Shown one piece after another: positions 59,146-64,000 of a stretch of 64,000 nt of DNA (positions within the stretch are counted from its first letter, which is position 1; every line of letters begins with the position of its first letter). The notes below the pieces were generated by a model, which was not told where the DNA came from, did not search any database, and was given only the letters and a program-made list of their open reading frames with translations. Origin of the DNA: Euryodendron excelsum (lineage: Eukaryota; Streptophyta; Magnoliopsida; Ericales; Pentaphylacaceae). The translations under genes were made by a program, and so were the position numbers. The stretch is taken from NCBI GenBank assembly GCA_033060915.1, contig CM065382.1, positions 3,830,001 through 3,894,000 of the forward strand, in the 5' to 3' direction.

Positions 59146-60248
59146 AGTACATTTATTCCATTTTCTTCACTTCATGTCACTATCCAAAGTAACAGCGATT
59201 TGCTTCATTGAGTATATGTAAATAGATTACCCTGTGATTATTATTGTAATTAGATTGTGAGCTCCGATGAGTTGTGTGTGCATACGGTTGTGTCCTCGGG
59301 TCCCACCGATGGGAAACTACAGATGGGGTTAGATATATATCTCATTACATTATGAAAGAACATCATTTCCTCAATCAAAATATTTTGCTATTCTGGCAAT
59401 GTAGACAACAAAACGTCATTGAATCACGAGCATTGACAAATTATATGTAATAATTTAATAAAATCCATACTTCAACCGTGAAGGTGGGTTTATTTGGTGA
59501 GGATCAAGTCAAATGTATAGGTTTCCTAACTTGACGTGATAATGTTCGTTTAACTTTCTTTCAAATAACTTTTCAAAACTTGCAATGGAAGGGGACTATA
59601 ATTGGTCAATCGTTATGTGCCAATTCGCGCACAGTTCAGATAGATTAATTTGTAATGGTAAAGGTAGATGAAAGACATATATGTGTATGTATATATATAT
59701 ATATATATATATTCATTCCTGAAAATGAGATAGATGAAAGACGTGCTTTAACAAACACTTATAATCATATTGGTAAAGGAAGAGCTAGTTAAAGCTCTAA
59801 TGACAATCAAGGGTCTAATTCAGAAATATTTTCAAGGAACATCATGAAACGTGAGCTCCCTTCACGGGATTTGTATAATTTAAAATGTGTACTTAATTAA
59901 AATTGTACCATTTTTGTTTTTTAAAAATATATATTGAAAGTTAATTAAAAAGTCTTTGTCATGACACTAATAGTCACGCATAATAAAAGAATATTCTGTA
60001 GAGACTATAGCTAACAATCAGGCATAATGATTAGTTAAAAACTCGTGTGATCGTCACCGGCCATAAAATTAACATGCATGCCATCATTTTGATCATGAAA
60101 AGAATCCATTGCTAGTTGGGACTTCACCCGCAGGAGATTATACCTGCCTTTAAATTTTAATCCACAAAGCTCCCCCAAACTATTTTGGGTTTCTCTGTAA
60201 AAACAAATTAGCCACATTGACTAACTTGTAGAGAGAAAAAAATTACTG
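59146..60248. other. Unit B 3' flank, non-coding
   Basis: It is nearly collinear with 14660-15756. A longer TA run stands at about 59690-59712. No gene is visible. Confidence 0.75.
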
Positions 60249-60254
60249 ATCATC

Positions 60255-61548
60255 TATGGAGTGCGAAATGACAAGAGTTTTATGGAGCCAGCTGCCTCAT
60301 CTGTTGGGTGCAAGATTGAAAAATTGCCTATGGTCTATCTTGGTTTACCTGTGGGATCCAATCATTGCCTCTCAAAGGATTGGGATAGTGTTATTGCCAA
60401 ACTCAAGTTTAAGCTCTCCAATTGGAAAAGATCACATCTGGCATCGGGGGGAAGGCTTATTCTACTAAAATCCTCTTTGGCTAATCTCCCTCTGTACTTT
60501 CTTTCTCTCTTCAAAATGCCCTCAAAAGTAAGATACACTGTTGAAAAACCTCTAAGAAGCTTCCTCTGGGGAGGTGATGGTTTAAAGAAAAAAGTACACT
60601 TGGTGAAATGGGACCTTGTTACTAAGCCTAAAGAGCATGGTGGTCTGAATATTAGGCCTATCCAAGCCTTGAACGTAGCTCTTTTATCAAAATGGTGGTG
60701 GAGATTTAGAGTAGAGAAGCAAGCTTTGTGGAGAAAAGTAATTTGTAGTAAATATAACTTGGATGCTACAAGGTGGTTCCCTTATGTCAATGATCCTTCA
60801 AAAGTGTCCGGTGTTTGGAAGGGAATTATTTCCTTAGGCAGCAGGAATGATAGCTTCAGCAAAATCTTAAAAGATAACTTAAAGGTCAAAGTTGGGGCAG
60901 GAAATTCCACTCTCCTATGGACTGAACCTTGCCTTAGTCAAGGTTCCCTCTCTGAATTATTCCCTAGGCTATTCCCACTTTCAGTAAACCAGCAAGTCAA
61001 GATCAATGAAGTATATTCTTCCTTGTCAAATGGTTCCTCTAGTTGGCATTTGAGCTTTAGGAGAGTCCTCAGAACTTGGGAAGCAGAGGAACTTGAATCC
61101 ATGTTAAAATTATTAGCCCAATCCCCTCTGGTTGAAGGCAAACCCGACTGCTTAGTTTGGTAAGCAAACCCCAGCTTATTATTTTCTGTTAACTCTTTTT
61201 GTAAGGCTCTCCAAATAGCCAGCGGCTCCGACCCACATCCTCTTAGACTCATTTGGGACAATGTTTCCCCATTTAAAGTTCAGTTCTTCAGTTGGTTAGC
61301 TCTCCAAGGAAAAATTTGCACCAAAGTTCTACTGATTCGCAGAAAAATCATTCCTCCTTCTTCCTGTCCAAACTGTGTTCTATGTAATATGGAGAGTGAA
61401 ACCTCGGTTCATTTATTGTTAAAGTGCAAGTATTCCTGGCTGATATGGTCTGCTATTCTTGGCTGGTGGGGGGTGTTTTGGGTGGCCCAGGATAAGTTAT
61501 CTAATCATGCTTCTTGGTGGTATGGGGCTAAGAATCTGGGCTGGAAAA
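60255..61548 (+). pseudogene. LINE (L1-type) ORF2 C-terminal fragment
   Basis: The frame from 60261 contains VYLGLPVGS, LASGGRLILLKSSLANLPLY, RSFLWGG and KEHGGLNIRP, typical of the region after the LINE reverse transcriptase core. After a TAA at 61161-61163 the same frame continues as a zinc-binding RT-associated domain (FFSWLALQGKICT, CPNCVLC, VHLLLKC). So it is one long frame with a single nonsense codon. The reverse transcriptase catalytic core and endonuclease are absent (5' truncated). The 3' end also stops abruptly at oxidase-promoter sequence without a poly-A tail. Confidence 0.85.
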
Positions 61549-61610
61549 AGAGCAATGGAGTAACAAGAAGGTTCCACTAACATCTGATATAAGGTGGGAA
61601 TGATAATAGT
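61549..61610 (+). repeat. Stray copy of the oxidase upstream region
   Basis: About 62 bp beginning 'agcaatggagtaacaagaag' and ending 'gaatgataatag' nearly match 12268-12330 in unit A. The homologous piece is missing from its proper place in unit B. Here it lies between a LINE fragment and a poly-T run. Confidence 0.8.
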
Positions 61611-62238
61611 TTTTTTTTTTTTTTTGAAACAGCAAAAGGGACATATATTGATAAACAGGGGAATACAAACAAGGGAAAGGATCAGAAAGTTAAAGGAAAA
61701 TTCCATTGATTCTAAAACCACTCTGAGAGAACAGCAAAACAAAAAACAAGAGCCTTGCTAGTGAGATACCAGCAAAGCCAACACAATAAGATGCAAATAG
61801 CAGCACCCCTCTGCCTCTGCCTCAATTTTTGACCAAAGCAAGACCTAGCCAGAGAAAAGTTCTGGGACTCTAGGGACATCCATGAAACACAAAAAACAAG
61901 CAAAAAATACCACCCCAAATCTGAACATGCTGATGATTTGGCATATCTAACAAAAACAATCCCTTAGCAATTGTCCCGAAAGCTCGCCTTATGCTAGCTG
62001 GATTAGACACTGGTGCCGATAAAAGTTTGAAAACCAAAATTTTCACCTTATTCCGCTCCATAAGCATTATAACCCTCTATTGTCGACAATGCCGATGATC
62101 TATCTCTGAAGTAGAACAATGGGCAGCAGCAGCAACAGTAGTAGAGGAAAATGCGATATCCACACCAAGCAAACAACAGAACACAAAAAACTGATATAGA
62201 ATATCAGCAAGATCCACTTGAAGATCCAGTAATATACC
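61611..62238 (-). mobile_element. LINE-like 3' tail, minus strand
   Basis: It starts with a 16-nt T-run on the plus strand, i.e. a poly-A tail on the minus strand, preceded in the sense direction by 'atatgtcccttttgctgtttc', a form common to plant LINE 3' ends. The minus-strand frames (for example 61712-61918) have no recognised domain. It ends at the LTR starting at 62239. Confidence 0.5.
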
Positions 62239-62832
62239 TAACTTGCTCCGAAAACTACAAAATAGAGTTAGTACCCCGCAAGAGTACGGGGGTCACGATG
62301 AAGTATAAACCGGTAATCCGGTATCGTTCTCTCCCAAGGGACCTAGCCAAATATAGGCTCTAGCACTCAACTCACACTAACCTAACCTAGGATTGATTTG
62401 CAATTATGTGGAAAATTGGATCTAAAATGAAAGGAAAAATAAAAGGATCAAAAATCTTTAGGTTTTTTATGGGGTTTTGATTTACTAAACTAGTGCAATA
62501 AAAATTAAAGCAATTAACTAGGCAATTGATTTAAATGTAAAGCAATTAAAATTAAAAGCTTGGATATGATTGATTCAATCCACCAATTCACAAAAAGAAT
62601 TTCAATAGAAGATTTTTATAACTCAAATCAAGAATCACACCGTGAATTCTTAATTCGGAATATTTTGACCATAAAACCTTGAGTTCATATTTAGTTAAGT
62701 GTAGGGATTAAACCAATTAATAGAACCCTAGATGCAAACCTTAAAAATGTGTAAGATTTATACCAATTGTAGAATTGTGCATAAACATTACCAAATGGGT
62801 TATGAATCTAAGTTTTCGAATAAATCCAACAC
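62239..62832 (-). mobile_element. Athila-like LTR fragment, interrupted
   Basis: This matches the first 590 bp (plus-strand order) of the LTR at 25591-27176, starting at the equivalent of TGACTTGCTCC with the first dinucleotide mutated to TA. It is cut at 62832 by another LTR. The rest would lie beyond the window. Confidence 0.88.
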
Positions 62833-64000
62833 TGATTCCACTCTAAAAGTGTAATCTTTGTCCCCTAATGAAGTGTTTGATAGTCTCTATATGGGTATTA
62901 TTATGGATTTTTAACAATAAATTGATCTAAACTGTTTTTATATCTATATTGCAGGTTTTTGGTGTTAAATTGGTGGAAAAAGGGGCTTAAAGCAGAGAAG
63001 ACCGTCTAGACGGTTCAACCGTTCGGACGGTGCGTTCGGACGGAGAGATTACCGTTCGGACGCCTAGGCCGTTCGAACGGGCAAGTGACCGTTCGGACAC
63101 CCCGTTCAGACGGGCGAATCACCGTTCGGACGGTGCGAAGGAATATTGGAGTTCCAGAGTCTATGTTTCCCGTCCAAAGTCGTTCCAGAGGCGTTATTTT
63201 CCGTCCAAAGCCGTTCCAGAGTTGTCATTTTCCGTTCGAAGAATTACAGAGCCGAATTTCCTCGTTCGAAGACCGTCCGAATGGTGAAATAACCGTCCGA
63301 ACGGTTATGGCACCGTCCGGACGGTGCGTCCGGACGCATATCGGATGCACTTAAGACGCACTTCAGACGGTGAGCGCAGATTTGCCCTACAACCCAACAG
63401 TCGAAGAAGAAAAAAGGGATATCAGATTTTAGGGTTAGCAGCTGCGGGTAGAGAGGAAAAATAGGGGAAAGTCTTGTATTTTGCTTAGATTCAATTTACT
63501 TTGTTGTAGTTGGGGCTTTTGAAGGTATTTAGATAGATTTATTGGGTTGATTTAGTGTAAACTCTCATATTCTCTACATTTCAATCTATATACACTTTTG
63601 AGTTAAAATCAAGATATGGTTTCTACACTTTGGAAAGCTTTCAACCATGGATTCTTCAAGCTAAACTCATAGTTTGGGAGCAAATGTGAAGATCTACCAA
63701 GGAATGCATGGAAAATGAAAGGGGAGTTCTTGAATCTCATTGAATATCTTGTTTACTTATTTTTCTCTAATTATGTTGGAATTAATTTGTGTAGAAATCT
63801 TAGATCTATAATCATAGTTAATAACATGTGATTTATTTCCTAAGGACCTAGAAATTAGAAAAAAAAAACTTAATTCCAAAATAATTAGAGAGCCCTAAAA
63901 TTTCAAAGCTAAATCTTCCGAATCAAGGGCCTTTGGACGGTTCTTGATTCGAGTTAACCGAAACTCCCCATTTCAAATTCCATGCTAAAATTGGTAGATT
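62833..64000 (+). mobile_element. Athila LTR (same family as 36820-51388), plus orientation, runs off window
   Basis: It starts TGATTCCACTC at 62833 inside the older LTR. The preceding five bases, 'aacac', should be the target duplication. It carries the CCGTTCGGACGG palindrome array at about 63000-63370 and TATA-like sequence near 63588. A full 1,553-bp LTR would end around 64385. Whether an entire element follows is unknown. Confidence 0.9.

Larger units (their letters stand above)
35861..60248 (+). repeat. Duplication unit B (contains oxidase gene 2)
   Basis: This is the direct-orientation paralogue of 5999-15756. Without the Athila element (36820-51388) and the solo LTR (52312-54080) it would be about 8.1 kb. 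B-only features are these two insertions, a 57-bp insertion near 56150-56205 and a filler insertion after the gene (59110-59145). B has lost promoter segments matching A 11165-11440 and 12050-12435, and a 19-bp piece near the TATA box. Confidence 0.9.

Overview
The window is nuclear DNA of a flowering plant, almost certainly a eudicot. It is AT-rich and TATA-box driven, and it holds intronless berberine-bridge-enzyme-like genes, CACTA transposons, Athila-type Ty3/gypsy retrotransposons, a plant LINE and Tourist-like and Helitron-like ends. I cannot name the species. Only two intact host genes are visible. They are paralogues of a secreted FAD-linked oxidase (12821-14410 and 57282-58871), each 529 aa, and they differ at 19 residues by my count.

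Layout. 1-692 is the end of an Athila-like LTR. About 2100-5990 is a decayed CACTA transposon with a broken TNP2-type transposase. About 5999-15756 is duplication unit A, carrying oxidase gene 1. About 15757-34885 looks like a CACTA-type shell: one CACTA terminus on the left and matching subterminal repeats on the right. It contains gene-exon fragments, a complete non-autonomous Athila-like element (19005-27176) that itself holds an inverted solo LTR (19113-20597), and a 5.15 kb solo LTR (28889-34041). About 35861-60248 is duplication unit B, carrying oxidase gene 2. Unit B is split by a 14.6 kb Athila element (36820-51388, minus strand) and by a 1.77 kb solo LTR (52312-54080). After unit B come a LINE fragment, a stray piece of the unit promoter, a second LINE-like tail, and an Athila LTR (62833 onward) nested inside another LTR (from 62239).

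The two units date each other's insertions, because each keeps empty sites for insertions present only in the other. I found 5-bp target-site duplications for five LTR insertions: ACTGC, ACAAA, ATGGT, CCTAG and TCCCC. The least expected structure is in the big Athila element. Its 5' end is a full LTR, then a complete mature-length tRNA-Asp (72 nt plus CCA, 49756-49830), then a truncated second LTR and the normal primer-binding site. This looks like a fossil of reverse transcription that ran through the whole tRNA primer. A second theme is that several LTRs carry arrays of short palindromes in the U3 region, upstream of a TATA box. The palindromes differ between families but keep their self-complementarity through paired base changes. 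One copy of such an array, with its own TATA box, sits inside the Athila element just upstream of its second ORF.

The oxidases are the only features likely to act for the host. They should be secreted, bicovalently flavinylated enzymes acting on small alcohols, sugars or alkaloid-type substrates in the apoplast or vacuole. Their promoters share a repeated motif with WRKY-type TTGAC cores, in four copies for gene 1 and two for gene 2. All transposon proteins here are broken.
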